Assembly: GCA_023548195.1 (NCBI GenBank)
Contig: JAJHZJ010000014.1
Location: 18,487,718-18,551,717 of the forward strand
Direction of reading: 5' to 3'
Length of the DNA stretch: 64,000 bases
From: Bettongia penicillata ogilbyi
Taxonomy: Eukaryota > Chordata > Mammalia > Diprotodontia > Potoroidae
Positions 24,725 to 37,475 of this stretch are shown one piece after another (the stretch's first letter is position 1; each line of letters begins with the position of its first letter). Below the pieces are notes generated by a model that was not told where the DNA came from, did no database searches, and was given only the letters and a program-made list of their open reading frames with translations. The position numbers and the translations under genes are program-made.

Positions 24725-27024
24725 GATAATTTTGTTTCATTTGTGTGTCTTTTGCTCAGTAAGCAAGAAACCGTGGAGGGTAAAGTAGTTTTCTGTTTTG
24801 AGGTTCCATCCTTCAAATGTAAGCTTTTTACCTTGAGTTTGGTGCAGGCTGAGAGAGTCCTTTCCTATGCCAACAGCACTTCAGGGATGCTTATTGCCAC
24901 CAGTTCCCTTACTGTCCTCACACTTTCGGTCTCTTATACTCCTCCCTTTCTGCGCTGAGGTGTTCTTAATAGAGGATATGAATTATTATGGAACCAGACT
25001 CAGTTTCAGACTTGAAAATCATTTACTTTTGGTTATTTTGTGCTGATTTTGTTTTTGTCTTTGAATTTATTAGTTTGTTTTCTTCCTTGGGAGCAAGTCT
25101 GGACTTCAGGAAGGGTGAAGATATGAGGCATTCTTCTTATGAAGTATTGGCCTCAAGGTCATTTGTGGTAGCAGGTCAAGGAGTCATTTATTTTTTCTCT
25201 CCCCATCTTTTCAGTGATTTGCAATTTCAACATGTTGCACCGTTTGGCACTTTAATTCAGGCTTTTTAAAGGCACAGTCTCCCTTTTCTCAATAGAAACA
25301 TGTTTTTGCAAGTTTCTTTTCCTGTTTGCTTATTTGGGATTTTAAGAACATGTAAAAATAAATATTTATTTTCCTCTCACACCAGAAAGGAGTGGGAAGA
25401 ATTGCAGTTCCCAACCATCTCCCTTAGTACTGAAATTTTTCATTCGGTTTTAATGACCACCACGATTCTTTACTGGAAACAGGGAAACAATACTGTTGAA
25501 GAAGGGTAGCATTCAAGAACAAGATACTGACCAGATGAACTTCTTTATTTAATATTTCTTTCTAAAGGAATTCTCCTGCACTATTTTCCTAATATAATCC
25601 CCTCATTTCAAGCCTAAGGAGAGAGGAAGACAACTGAACACATCTGAATCTTTTTACGTACATCACCCAAATTCTCTTAGGGAAAATCTGATTGTGTGGC
25701 CCCAAAGCTTAGTCGGGGATAGAATGGCAATGGGAAATGCAGATGTTCTCTTTACATCATGAAGTCCGTGTCCCTTCAATGATATCTTTATTTAAAGGAA
25801 CAAGTAGTTAACTGTATGTTTTGCATGTATGTGTAAATACATATGCACACACACATCAATACATACTAGTTTAAGCACTTTTTCACCTGTGAACTCAAAG
25901 GATTAGCCAAGAGAAAGACTTTCTTTTTCTATGGTGTTTCATGTTTTCCAAATATTTTAAAGCTACGTCTATACCACACACAACATGAAACAATATGTAC
26001 AACCACAGCTCAATTTCAATAGGGTATTTACATAGAACACTCTCCATAAACAGCTATTTCCTTCAAGGAAAGTTCGTATTGTTCTTATGTTACCTAAACA
26101 TAATTTTGCAGAATTCAAATACCTTGGTAATGCTTGTTTCATGGTTTCCTCCAACAGCTTCCAGAAAGAAAAAAAAAGTTTAAAGGGAAAGTCTTTCGTT
26201 TTCATTTTATTTTGCATTAGATCGGCCTTCTTTAGCAGTAAGTGGTACCTGCTACTGCCTGATTCTTAAGACCAATTTATACCCCTAAGGTTCCCTGTTC
26301 CTTTTTTCCCACTCCCTCAAATCTTTCTGTTATGTATTATTCACCGTACATAACACAAAAAATAAGCTCAAGGAGGGAGAAGACAAAGTGAAAGAAGGCA
26401 ACAGTTTTGTTCTTTGTTTTGATTCCCGGTGGAGTTTATTTAAAAAACATTATTCCAAATTATCCCGTTTTTTATAGAAAGTTTCATTCCCTCTCCCGAG
26501 TCTACAAGAACCTGTCTATAATAGCTTTGAGTCCAGTTAAACCTTATTATTGCCTTGAGGGAAATGTGGCTATGTTAGAGGCTCTGTCAATCACACAGAA
26601 CCTGCGATTAGGGTAAAGCGGCTACTCCAAGCTCCTAGGCTGGCTGTTTTCTCTTCTGGCAACTGTGTCTTTTTTAGACAGCAAAGAAGCTTGGTCTTAC
26701 CACAAATTAGAAAGAACCCCTGAGCAGTCTAGAGAAGCTCTCAAATCCTTCTAGGAGGAAGCTTCAGAGACTGGGAAGTGAGCTGAGATTCACAAAACTC
26801 TGCATAACACCCTTTCCCTTGACCCTTAAAGAATCGTTCAAATGATAGCTTTCTCCCTTCCACCGTTGCGAAGTTGAGAAGATGAGGTGGGAAAAAAGGC
26901 ATTGGTCTTCCACAGTACTTCGCTTTCGGAAGAACTTTAGCGGGATCAAGATTTTATTATTGTACTGTGACAAAAAAAAAAAAATTACATTAGAAGTAAA
27001 CCAGCTTAAACACCCAATTTTTTA

Positions 27025-27070
27025 CGTGTGTGCGTGCGTGCGCGCGTGCGTGCGTGTGTGTGTGTGTGTT
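27025..27070. repeat. (TG/CG)n microsatellite
   Basis: Alternating TG, CG and TGCG units on the plus strand. The purine-pyrimidine alternation could favour Z-DNA. Confidence 0.85.
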
Positions 27071-28644
27071 AGCAGGGGACTGAGCAGAAGATTTGGTTCT
27101 ATTTCTTTCAGAGTATTTTTAAATGGTCATATTAATTTTTCTCGCATCCTCTAACCCCTTTAGAGATTACTTTTCTCTGTGTTTCCTATCCAGGAAAGTT
27201 GGGCGTGTGTATGCCTCCTCGACTCGCAGTTCCAACTCCAAGTTCTGCCGACTAACATCTAAAACTCTGAACCATGCTTCCCGCTTACGCCGTTTCCTCC
27301 CACCCCCCACCCCCTTCATGTCGCCCTTTCTATGTAGTAATACCAGTCTTCTACAGCAGGACAGGCCAGTCCCTGCCTCTTCACTCTATATTTTCCCAGG
27401 GTTGAGAGGCTCCGCGTCCTCTAGAAAAGGTTGCATGTCCACATTTCCCCCCCACACTCCTCCACTCGTTTTTCTAGGCTTCATAGCATTGGTAGGGCTG
27501 GTCACAAGGTTTGAGTGCGCAGAAGCACTATTTACTTATTGGGTTTGGGATGTAATTCAGCCGTGAGAACTGAGCTTTGACGCCCTCTCTGGAGCTATCT
27601 GTTCTTGTACCCTCGGAGCCTGAGAGTCCCCGAAACTTTCCTCTGCATCGAGGGGTTAAACAACCGAAAAAACAAAAAAACAAAAAACACTCGACCCTTT
27701 CAAAAACAGGCTACCAAGTTCTCCTCAATCATTAAGGAACTTGTTTCTCAGAGTTCGTCATGTGCCGGCGGGAACAGAGCAGGCAGCACAGGGCGGAACA
27801 CTTAAGCAGACTCAGAAGTGGAGACACTGACATACTAAGTTGAAGAAGTTCCCTTTCCCTGCCCGCCCCCCCCCCCCAAGTTTTGGAGGGGATGCTGGAG
27901 TACACTGTCAACAGCTCCCTTCGAAACCCAACTTCCTCTCCCTTCAATCCTCCACACCACACCACATCACACAGACACACACACGCACGCACATACTGCT
28001 CAATTGTCTGACTGATCAAAGATGCCTCTATTTGGAGTAGAGGGCTGTACTCTTGCACACGATCTTTTATCTAGGACCCCCGATTCTACTAGGACGAAAA
28101 GAGGGGCATAGAGTAGTCTTACTCTTTAATCTATTGAATTCACAGCTATTTATTTTAGGAATTTATTTGTAAGCCCCGAACGAGGCAAAGGCACTTTGAT
28201 TTGAGAGTAAACCTGACATAGATTGAATACTTCATCCATGAAAAGCCTAGGACTTTACCTTAGATAAATTTTGCCTTAGATTTACTCCCGACCCCTAGTT
28301 TGTCTCTATTTCCACTGTTTTCCCAACTATTCCACCCCTAGGCCATATCTCCTGGACCCATCAGAGAGGACTGCATCTAAAGTCTCCAGGGAACTCCAAC
28401 TCAGGCTTCTCAGAAATGTTCTATGCCCAAGACATCTGTCCTCATCGGAAAAAGTCAGCAACTAACTAGGAGGAACAGGGGTGGGTGAAAAAAAATTGGA
28501 AACCTGGAACATTGATAAAGAAGAGCAACCTCAGCAAGAGTGAAGGAACTTTCCCTGTGTTTTCATTAATATAGGAAACCCCCAAGTGAGAGAAGTACCT
28601 TTACTGAGGCATGTCAACACCTGCTCTTAGATAGTTGCCTCCTA

Positions 28645-28766
28645 ACAGAGGCAAGGAGAGTTTAAGTGACTTGCTCAGAGTCGCTTAGCCCATATGTGTC
28701 CTAGACCAGACTTGAAGCCAGGGTTTCCTGCTTCTGAGATCTCCTCTTTAGCTATTATTTCATACC
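28645..28766 (-). mobile_element. MIR-type SINE
   Basis: The plus strand 'gagtttaagtgacttgctcag' and 'cttgaagccagggtttcctgc' match the reverse complement of MIR. Confidence 0.65.
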
Positions 28767-29069
28767 TCCAGCGAGACCCTTAAAGGTTCAGAGAAAGTGG
28801 AGCCCTTAGGGGAGAAAAGAGAGACAAGAACTAAAGGTGATACTCAGAGATAGACACATCCCGCAACTGTCAGAGTGAGACATATGCACACAAGAGAAGA
28901 GAAACTCAGTGATCTCCTGGTCGGAAATTGAAGCTGTATATATTGCTTTTATCCCGTTTTTCATTGTTATACACCTAGCGTTTGCGTGTAGGAAGAGACA
29001 GGCACTGGAGAGCTCTCAGACAGCTCTATATCTAAACAGCTAGATCGCCAAGAAAGATTTTCATTTCAG

Positions 29070-29235
29070 TTCCTCCCTCCCTTCCTTTTTCCTCCCTCCC
29101 TCCCTCCCTTGCTCTCTCCCTCCCTCCCTTCCTCCCTCCTTTCCTTCCTTCCTTCCTTCCTTCCTTCCTTCCTTCCTTCCTTCCTTCCTTCCTTCCTTCC
29201 TTCCTTCCTTCCTTCCTTCCTTCCTTCCTTTTTTC
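29070..29235. repeat. (CCTT)n / CCCT pyrimidine tract
   Basis: CCCT-type units (29,072-29,140) are followed by an almost perfect TTCC tetranucleotide run to about 29,230. The lysine/glycine/arginine frames on the minus strand are this repeat translated. Confidence 0.95.
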
Positions 29236-30504
29236 GTTTTCCATAAAGTACTGCTCTTTGAGCTGCGCAGCAAAACTTTCCGTGCTCTGCAGCCGTTCCT
29301 TCAGTACAGAAGTAAGACCACAGAAACAAGGAGGTTCTAGGTATCTTTACAGGTCCTTTTCAGTATAGTTCTAATCTTTATCTCCTGGGTGCTTGTCGTT
29401 TGCAGCGTTCTCGGTGTTTCTTTACTAATTCTTCATTTGTCGAATCCTGTTCTCTTATCCACCTGCCCGCTCTTTCACAAGCTCTGCCTGAATCCTCGTT
29501 AGGGGAGTTACAGGGGAGTCTTGCGATTCGTAGCAGAGAAATCTCTCATTGTTTGTGATACCCCTTTCTTCTCCGACCCCACCTTCAAATACTTCCACTT
29601 CTCCCCTATAAGAGTCATCCCATCCCTGACGTTTCTAGTCCTCGAGACACGGCTTCACATTCAAGTCGAGATAGTTGGAATTCAAGGGCCTCACCCTGGG
29701 ATGCGGTACCACCTGGGATCCACAGTCCAAATAAGGAGGCACAGAATCCACAGCACCCTCTATTGGCTTCCATGGGACATGCATCTGCAGGGTGAGAAGG
29801 ACAGATTTCCTAAGAACGCATTCATTCAGACTTCTAATTTTCATTCATCCATCTATTTGCCCTTTTGAAATATTAAACTGTTAATGTCTCTTATTAAGTA
29901 TAAAAATATCCCCGACTTAATGCTCTGAGTGGTGTGGAGTTCTATTCTTACATATCTGGGGTAGACGTTCTTCAAGGTAAATAAGATTGGTTTAATGTAT
30001 TTTTCATGGAATTCTTCTCTTGGTACTAAAGTAGAGAGAAATTGAGCTGTTACCCAGGGATCATCGTTAGTGGGAGATAACACATAGTTTCCTCACCATT
30101 CAGAAACAATTGTGAGGGAGTAGCAGACTCCAGTCAATCCAGGAAATGGGACATCAAACACAAACACAAAGCACTTTAAATTCTAGACATTCCTTGCTTG
30201 GTGCTTAATAAGAAGACTTTCACTCTGTTGAAGTCTTGACCCTGAAAACATTAAGGTTCCTCAAAACATTGGAGAAAAAGCATTATGCTTTCCATATTTA
30301 TACCCCTGGATATATGTGCCAAATGGAAATATCATGGTCCTCCGTAATGTGACCTCACACTATCCAGCTAGATCCCCCCTAAATATCCATTATTTCTCAA
30401 ACAAATACTTTTTTGTGTAGTTTGGTTTTCTTATTGTCTCTTATTTTGGTAAATTTATTGACCTCACTTCTCCCCTCACTCTCCTTTCCCAAATGTCTTC
30501 TGCC
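29236..30504. other. Upstream flank, nothing recognised
   Basis: A 115-codon open frame (29,521-29,868, plus) has no recognisable domain. No clear repeats. Confidence 0.45.
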
Positions 30505-30720
30505 TTTCCAGGTTCTATCCTATCCATCTTCCAAGGTCTAAGTAAGTCTCACCTCTTCATGAAGACTTCTATGACTACTCTAACCCACCCTAGTTGATAT
30601 TCCTCTCTTTGGAGTAATAGGTCTTACCTCACAATTTAATAGGGAATTATTTTGTAATCGTTGTCTTGATGACATATTTCTAACTAAATTTCAAGACCCT
30701 TAAGGATAGGTGCTGTACAC
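30505..30720 (+). mobile_element. L2 LINE 3' end fragment
   Basis: 'ccaaggtctaagtaagtctc', 'acctcttcatgaagacttct' and 'caagacccttaaggataggt' follow the L2 3' region in sense order. Confidence 0.65.
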
Positions 30721-30794
30721 CATATTTTACCCTTGATGTTGATAAGTCACTCCCTCTCTCTTTTGTTTTGATTGACCAAGTTGTAGGGACGACA

Positions 30795-30900
30795 AAAGAC
30801 CAACAAGTCTTTGTTGGATATTTACAATGTACTCAGTACTATGGAGGATAGATAACTATATGACCCTGTCTTGAGGAGCTTAAAGTCTAGATGAAGAGAC
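30795..30900 (-). mobile_element. L2 3' end fragment, opposite orientation
   Basis: The plus strand 'tgttggatatttacaatgta' and 'ccctgtcttgaggagcttaa' match the reverse complement of the L2 3' terminus. Confidence 0.5.
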
Positions 30901-30939
30901 AAGATTGACAGATATCATTAAGTTGGAGAAAGGGATTTA

Positions 30940-31112
30940 AACTTCAAACCAATGTAACATGGGTTCTAGCTTTGTCTCTGACACAAATCTAACATTTTGG
31001 ACAAATTGCTAAACATCTACGAACCTTGTTTTTTTATATTTTTCATCTAATATGAAGTAATTGGGCCAAAGGAGCTGTAAAGTCTCTTCCAGTTCTAAGA
31101 TTCAATGCCTCC
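30940..31112 (+). mobile_element. Diverged MIR-like SINE
   Basis: 'atgggttctagctttgtctctg', 'ggacaaattgctaaacatc' and 'agtctcttccagttctaaga' resemble a tRNA-type SINE in sense orientation. Weakly supported. Confidence 0.4.
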
Positions 31113-31689
31113 ATAAACTTGCATTGTAGGTCTTTGATTAATACTTGCTTATTAGAAAATTTGAGTAATTGACATTGGTAAGCACCAAAATGCCCCAACC
31201 ATGCCTGAGTATTTTCCTGAAGCCATATGGATAAAGCAATAGGAAAGCCAGAATTAGTGAAATCGTCTCAGAAATATGGATACCAGTTTAGAATATGATT
31301 TCTAATTGAATTTCTAAATGCAAGCATTATCTCTAAATTAATGATTGTAGCAAAGTCTGATATTTGATTCTTTTTTAAAAAAATTCTGAATTTAACAGAA
31401 AAAAACCCCAACCAAACCATGAACATTTCCAAATGCAAAGTAGAGCATGAAAAGAAAATAGTTATGTGAAACCAGCAATCTTTATTCCATATATCTTGCT
31501 GTAAAAAATTCATTATTTTAATTTTTCGAGTAACTATTTTTATTAATCTGTTCTCCTACTAAACTCTCCTCATTTGAGCAAAAAAACAAAACAAAACAAA
31601 ACAAATGAACATCCTCAAAACATTTTTTTTTTCAGCAAATGGTTGCATAGTCCAACAAAACACATCCTACCTTCAGCGATATCAGAAAT

Positions 31690-33174
31690 GGTATGACTGT
31701 TTCTACATTTTAATTTAATTATTTCTGTTTCAGGTTGTGTGGAGTATTTAATTTTCATGCTTTTGGACTCATATCATTGTGCTGATCAGAGTTCTAAAGT
31801 CCTTCAAAGTTATTTTCCCCTATAATATTCTCTATAAGGTTTAAAAATTTTCTCTAAAATGTTGCTTGTTTTATGAGAACTGTTGCCCTACTTTTGCTCA
31901 CTTTACATCAGTTTCTAATGGTCTTCCCAGCTTCCTCTAAATTTATCATTTCACCATTTCTCATGGCACATTAATATTCAATTACTTTCATATACCATAA
32001 TTTCTTTAGCTATTCATCAGTAGAAGTATACTCCTTTACTTTCCAATTTTTGGCTACTATGAAAAGAGTTGCTGTAAATAGTTTTGTACATATGTCTTAT
32101 TTCCCTTGATTTCTTTGGTTAATAGGCTTGCTGTTGATATAGTTGGGTAGTTACTTGGCAGCTTTGGAGGTATAGTTTCTTTTTTTAAAATATTATTTGT
32201 TTTGAACATTTTTTTAAAAAAACAATGAACTTCAAATTATCTCCTTCCTTTCAGCCCCTCCCTTAACCAGTGAGAAGGTAAGCAACATAATATCAATTAT
32301 ACATGTGAAATTATGCAAAATTTATTTTCATATTAGCTATTTAACTAAAAAAAGCAAGAAAAATAAAATAAAAAATATGATTCAATCTGTACTCAGAGTT
32401 CATTATAATATTATTGCTGTTAATGTGTACAATGATCTGGTACTGCTCACTTCATGCTGCATCAATTCATACAGGTCTTCCCAAGTTTTTTCTAAAACCA
32501 TTCCTCTCATCACTTTTAATGACACAATAATATCCCGTCAATCATATACCACAACTTGTTCAGGCATTACCCAATTGATGGGCATCCCCTCAGTTTCCAA
32601 TTCTTTTTGGGGAATGGTTTCAAATTGCTTTCCAGTATGGCAAGACTGATGCACATATGGTTTGCTTTAAACAAAAGTATGTAATAATTTAGACTCATTA
32701 TTTCAATACTGTTCTGCTCATCTCAGATCCCATCCGAACTAACTTCTTTAGTCCTCTGATTTTTTAAAGTGTTTCTGTGGCTTTCCTTCCTCTTTTTTCT
32801 TTTTTTTCTTTTTGACATTAAATTTCTGGTCCAAACTCTTGGTGAATTAAAGAAAAATGAAAACAAACTGAAAGAGACAAAAATACTAGTAACAACTAAG
32901 CATGATGAAGCAGAAAAAATATGTTCAGAGGCCATATACCAAAATGTTTTTAGTTCTGTACCTTGAGTCTATCACCTCTGTGCTAGGATATAGATAATAT
33001 GTTTAATCATATGGAGATGTGATTGGTCGTTGCCTTGAACTCTTAGGTCTTTTAAAGTTGTTTTGCTTTAAAATGTTGCCATTGTATAAGTTGTTCTCCT
33101 AGTTATATTCACTTCATGCTGCATCAGTTCCTACTTCCCAAGATACTTTCAATTTCTCTCAAAAATTTTATTCA
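31690..33174 (-). mobile_element. L1 3' end fragments (late ORF2 / 3' UTR)
   Basis: Recurring phrases on the plus strand ('ctcacttcatgctgcatcaa', 'ataccacaacttgttcaggc', 'attgatgggcatcccctcag', 'tttccaattttt ggctactatg') are those of the late ORF2 / 3' UTR segment of the other minus-strand L1s in this window. At least two overlapping copies appear (about 31,690-32,165 and 32,170-32,650), with a related piece at about 32,990-33,174. About 32,660-32,980 is not assigned. All are 5'-truncated. Confidence 0.65.
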
Positions 33175-33612
33175 ATTTTTAATTTAAATAAAAAAACAAA
33201 AAACATTTTCATGGATGTAGCACAACATGAAAAAGTATTCAATATAAAATCATGAATATTCATTTCACACTCTTACTTTTTTGAAAAACTATGTAGTAAA
33301 TATGACATATCAGTTACAAAGTTACCCTGCTTTTCTATAACTTCCGTGTAAATTTTCTTTTCTTCTCTGCAATGCATTTTTGATTTCCCTCCCTCTTTCT
33401 CTCCCTCCCTCCCCATTCTCTCCGAGAGAAGGCTACCATTAGACATATGTGTCTAATATATAATGTATATGTATTTACATATGCATACATATACATGTAT
33501 GTGTATACACATATGTGCAAAAACATAGTATACATACTTCCATTCATCAGTTCTTTCTCTGGATGTGAACAGCATCTCCATTCATACGTTTTTTGTTTGT
33601 TTTTTTTTGCTG
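33175..33612 (-). mobile_element. L1 3' UTR fragment with internal TATG microsatellite
   Basis: A T-rich end at 33,175-33,195 (the poly-A tail in reverse) is followed by a pyrimidine-rich 3' UTR and a TATG/TA run at 33,455-33,520. It stops at a poly-T boundary near 33,590-33,612 against an older L1 piece. Confidence 0.6.
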
Positions 33613-34465
33613 GTATAAATGTCACTTGGTCACAATATAGAATTTTTGTAACACATTGTTGTAGTCTCCTAGCTAGTATTTTATTTAGGATTTTTGTATC
33701 CATATTCATTAATGAGATTGGTCTATAATTTTCTTTTTCTGTTTTTGCTCTTCCTGGTCTAGGTATCAATACCGTATTTGTTTCTTAAAAGGAGTCTGCC
33801 TCTGCTCATTATTTTAAATAATTTATTCAAAATTGGAATAATTGATCTTTAAATGTTTGATAGAAATCACTTGTAAATCCATCTGGTCCTGATGCTTTTT
33901 TCTTAGGAAACTCATTTATGGCTCATTCAATTTATTTTTCCAAAAAGTTTTATTGAAATATTCTATTTCCTTTTTTGGTAATCTATGCATTTTATATTTT
34001 TGTAACTATTCTTCCATTTCATTTAAATTATTACATTTTTTGGCATACAATCTGGCAAAATAATTCCTTATAATTGCCTCAATTTTATCTTCATTAGTAA
34101 TATTTTCACTTTTTCGTTTTTAATATTATTTGTTTTTCTTCTCTTTTTAAAAATTATAACGAATGGTTAATCTATTTTATTTTTTAATATATTAATTTTC
34201 TTATGCTCAATTTTATTATTCTCACCTTTAATTTTTAAGATTTCCAATTTGATGTTTAATCAAGAATTTTTAATTTGTTCTTTTTCCATTTTTGAATTGT
34301 ATGCCCAATTCATTGGTCTGTTCTTTCTCTATTTTATTGACAGAAGGATGTAGAGATATAAATTTTCTTGTAATTACTACTTTTGCTTCATCCCATAGGT
34401 TTTAAAATTTTTTTATTATTTTCATTCTCTTTAATTAAATGTTTTTCTATGATTACTTCTTTTTT
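33613..34465 (-). mobile_element. L1 ORF2 fragment, start of reverse transcriptase
   Basis: The minus strand encodes [20 protein letters not shown] and a following DQVTFIP, the N-terminal reverse transcriptase block of L1 ORF2. Higher coordinates hold the AT-rich linker between the endonuclease and the RT. The frame is broken, so this is a dead copy. Confidence 0.8.
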
Positions 34466-35690
34466 AAAATAATATATTATTTCCCCCCAATTTCATGTTA
34501 AAACAATTTTAAACATTTAATTTTAAGCTTGAATTTCAAATTCTATCACTCCCTCCATCCTTTCCTCACTCCTTGAGACAGTAAGCAATCTGCATAGGTC
34601 ATAGATGTGCAATAATGTAAAACAAGACTCAAACAAAAAAATGAAAGAAAATAAAAATAGTATTCTTCAGTTTGTATTCAGACAACATCAGATCTTTCTC
34701 TGGAGGCAGATAGCATGTTTCATCATGTGTCCTTTGGGATTGTGTTGGATCAGTGTATTGCTGAGAATAGTTAAGTTATTCACAGTAATTGATTGTATAG
34801 TATTGCTGTTAATGTTTTTCTGGTTCTGCTCACTTCACTGTGCATCAGTTTTTATGTCTTTCTAGGTTTGTCTGAAATTTTCCTACTTATCGTTTCTTAT
34901 AGCATAATAGTATTCCATTACAATCAGATTCCTACTTGATGGGCATCTCCTACATTTAAAAATCTTGGCCACCAAAAAAAGTGACATCATAATATTTTGT
35001 ATGTATAGATCCCTTCCCACTTTTTAAAAAATCTCTTTGAGATAAAGGCCTAGCAGTGGTATTGCTGTATCAAAAGACATTTGGAGTTTTATAGCCCTTA
35101 GGGTATAGTTCTAAATTGCTCTCCAGAATGGTTCAATCAGTTCACAACTTCAACAGTACATTAGTATCTCAGTTTTCCCACATCACCTCCAACATCCAAC
35201 ATTCTACATTTTTTGTCATATTAGCCAATTTGATAGGTGTGAAATGATATCTCAGGGTTGTTTTATTCGCATTTCTCTAGTCAATAGTGATGTGGGGCAT
35301 TTTTATAGGAGTATAAATAGCTTTGATGTCTTTGAAAACTGCCTTTTTATATCCTTTGACCAATTATCAATTGGGGAATTACTTGTATTCTTATAAATTT
35401 TACCCAGTTTTCTATATATTTGAGAAATGAAATCTTTATCAGAGATATTTCTTGAAAATATATTTTTTCCCTTTTCTGCTTTCCTTTAATCTTGGTTGCA
35501 CTGGTTTTGTTTTTACAATTTTTAAAAATTACATAATCAAAATTATCTATTTCACATTGCAGAATGCTTTCTATCTCTTGTTTGGTTACTAATTCTCCCC
35601 TTTTCTATAGATCTGACAAGTAAACTATTCCTTACACTTATACTTTGCTTATAGTATCACTTTTTTGTTGCAAATTTCCGTTTATTTTTA
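34466..35690 (-). mobile_element. 5'-truncated L1 (ORF2 C-terminus and 3' UTR)
   Basis: The plus strand carries the reverse complement of late L1 ORF2 in order: 'gttctgctcacttcactgtg', 'ctccagaatggttcaatcag', 'ttgataggtgtgaaatgata', 'tttctatatatttgagaaat', 'ataatcaaaattatctattt'. It is about 1.2 kb and interrupts older L1 material. Confidence 0.75.
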
Positions 35691-36099
35691 AAACAATTAA
35701 ATTTTGTGAAGTGTACAAATGAATTAAAAAGCACATTCCCTTCTATGTGATATTATATGTATCCTATAAATCTGTTAAACACGGATGAAAGAAAATCTAT
35801 TAACATCCTCCAAATTTCTTTAGGTATTATAGTTTAATAATATCCTATTATATGGTAATTATTGCTTCTTTTGATCCCAAATGTCCAACTTTATTTCCTT
35901 GCTCATGCTTTTGTACAGTTGAAGTTTCAGGTGATGCTGAAAGCAAAATAATTTATCTCAAATTGATAAAATAAAAGAGTCTGCATGATACAAAACAGTA
36001 AAATGTTGTTCTTCAGCTGTAATAAATCTGAAATTTGACTGAGACAATGGAAGTCAAAGGACAAATACATTTACTTTTCTTTGAAACAAAGTCCTTAAA
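35691..36099. other. Unassigned AT-rich DNA
   Basis: No gene or repeat was recognised. Confidence 0.4.
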
Positions 36100-36161
36100 T
36101 ACAGGGTGTCCCAAAAGTTTTAATGACTTAAAATTGTATTAATATTTTTGGGACACTCTAT
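36100..36161. mobile_element. Internally deleted mariner-type miniature element
   Basis: The left end tacagggtgtcccaaaag (36,100-36,117) and the right end ttttgggacactctata (36,145-36,161) are inverted copies of each other, with 2 mismatches over 16 bases. The ends match the 'cagggtgtcccaaaag' type of mariner/Tc1 elements and sit at TA dinucleotides. Only about 25 bases remain between the ends and no transposase is present. Confidence 0.7.
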
Positions 36162-36700
36162 ATAGAGACCAAGAAATTTATCAGCTCCTAAAGAATAATG
36201 ACACAAGTAACTTCCCCTTGTCCCCTCACTGTAAAGTGTAACCGTGTAAAATTCACATTACAAAGTCCCATGGCAGGAGATATGTTTATTTTAATAGACA
36301 GACAAAATATTAAAAGATGGAAGTTCTAGCTAGTTTGATAATTATAATTAATTTAATCAAATATTCTTGCTTCAAAAGTATTGACTGATCTTTATTACCT
36401 TTTAAAATTAGAACATACGTGACCATTAAATAAACTGAAGAAACAATGATGGTCTCCAATATAGTACAACACTACTCTTCAATAACGTATCAACTGATAC
36501 ACATAAATAATTTTTAAGTCAATGTCAATCACCATTGTCGTTTAGTAATGAGTATGAGTCTCAATGAGATTTTTCCAGAAATGCTTATGGGAGGCTTTTT
36601 GGTATCTTGCAACTTTGATAAAACTATTTATGATTTCCACTAATTTTTTTTTAGTTATTTCTCTAGTATTTGCTAAGTATAACATGTCATCTGCTTGTTA
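36162..36700. other. Unassigned AT-rich DNA
   Basis: No gene was recognised. It lies between the mariner scrap and L1-type 5' UTR sequence. Confidence 0.4.
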
Positions 36701-37475
36701 CTAGGTTGCTATAGAAACAGAGGTTCTCTGCTATCTGGCCTTGAATGTATGGTCTTGCTGTTGGCTGGTCCCAGGGATGGGTCCTCACTACTAGTCAGAA
36801 ATGGGGTGGAGGCCTCCCTGGTGGTCTGTACTGGGGGTGAGACCACTGAGGTGGGGCCTTGTTCTGGTGCACAGGTTACTGACTTGCCTAGGGGCTATTG
36901 GCTTAAAAGAGGGCAGAGCATTGTTGATTGATTGTCTTGGGACTTGGAGACTTGCTATGGACTCTTTGCTCTGAGACTGGCTTCTGCTGATCTATCAACT
37001 TGCTCCCCTCCCATCCATTGAGCTAGATGTTTCTTGCACCCAAATCAGTTCTGAGGTTCTTTTCAAGCTGCTTGGAGGGGAATTTGGGAGAGTTCTAAAC
37101 TCCTGCTTCCTGCTTTCACTGCACCATCATGGGAATGGAAGTCCTATGATTTATTCTTTAACCACTCTTCTTTAAGATTAGGTTATTTAGTCTCTAATTA
37201 ATTTGTAATCTGTGTTTCCATGAGCCCTTATTAAATACAATTACTGTTGCATTGTAATCTGAAAAGGATATATTTGATATTTCTGGTTTTCTACATTTAA
37301 CTATAAAATTTTTATGTCCTAATATATGATCAAGTTTTGTAAGATACCATACACTGCTGAGAAAATGGTGTATTCCTTTCTATTTCCATTCAGTTTTATC
37401 CAGGTCTCAATCATATTTAGTTTATGTACAATTCTATTTACCTCCTTAACTTCTCTCTTTTCTTAATTTGGTATT
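36701..37475 (-). mobile_element. L1 5' UTR-like segment and endonuclease fragment
   Basis: 36,701-37,145 is GC-richer and ends with 'gcaccatcatgggaatgg' on the plus strand, similar to an inverted L1 5' end. 37,146-37,475 is the reverse complement of the L1 ORF2 endonuclease C-terminal region ('attgcattgtaatctgaaaa', 'tcctttctatttccattcag'). They may be two separate copies. Confidence 0.55.

Larger units (their letters stand above)
23812..28644. other. 5' flank of NKX2-1, largely repeat-free
   Basis: No coding exon and no interspersed repeat were recognised over nearly 5 kb, apart from small CA/TG runs (24,080-24,112; 25,840-25,860; 27,025-27,070) and C-runs near 27,870. Distal enhancers are expected in such a region, but none can be assigned by sequence alone. 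Confidence 0.5.

Noticed and set aside
29032..29329. Lys/Glu/Gly/Arg-rich repeat proteins on the minus strand
   Set aside because: They are the TTCC microsatellite read in three frames.
33335..33769. 144-codon frame as a host gene
   Set aside because: Its N-terminal part is L1 reverse transcriptase and the rest is translated microsatellite and 3' UTR.
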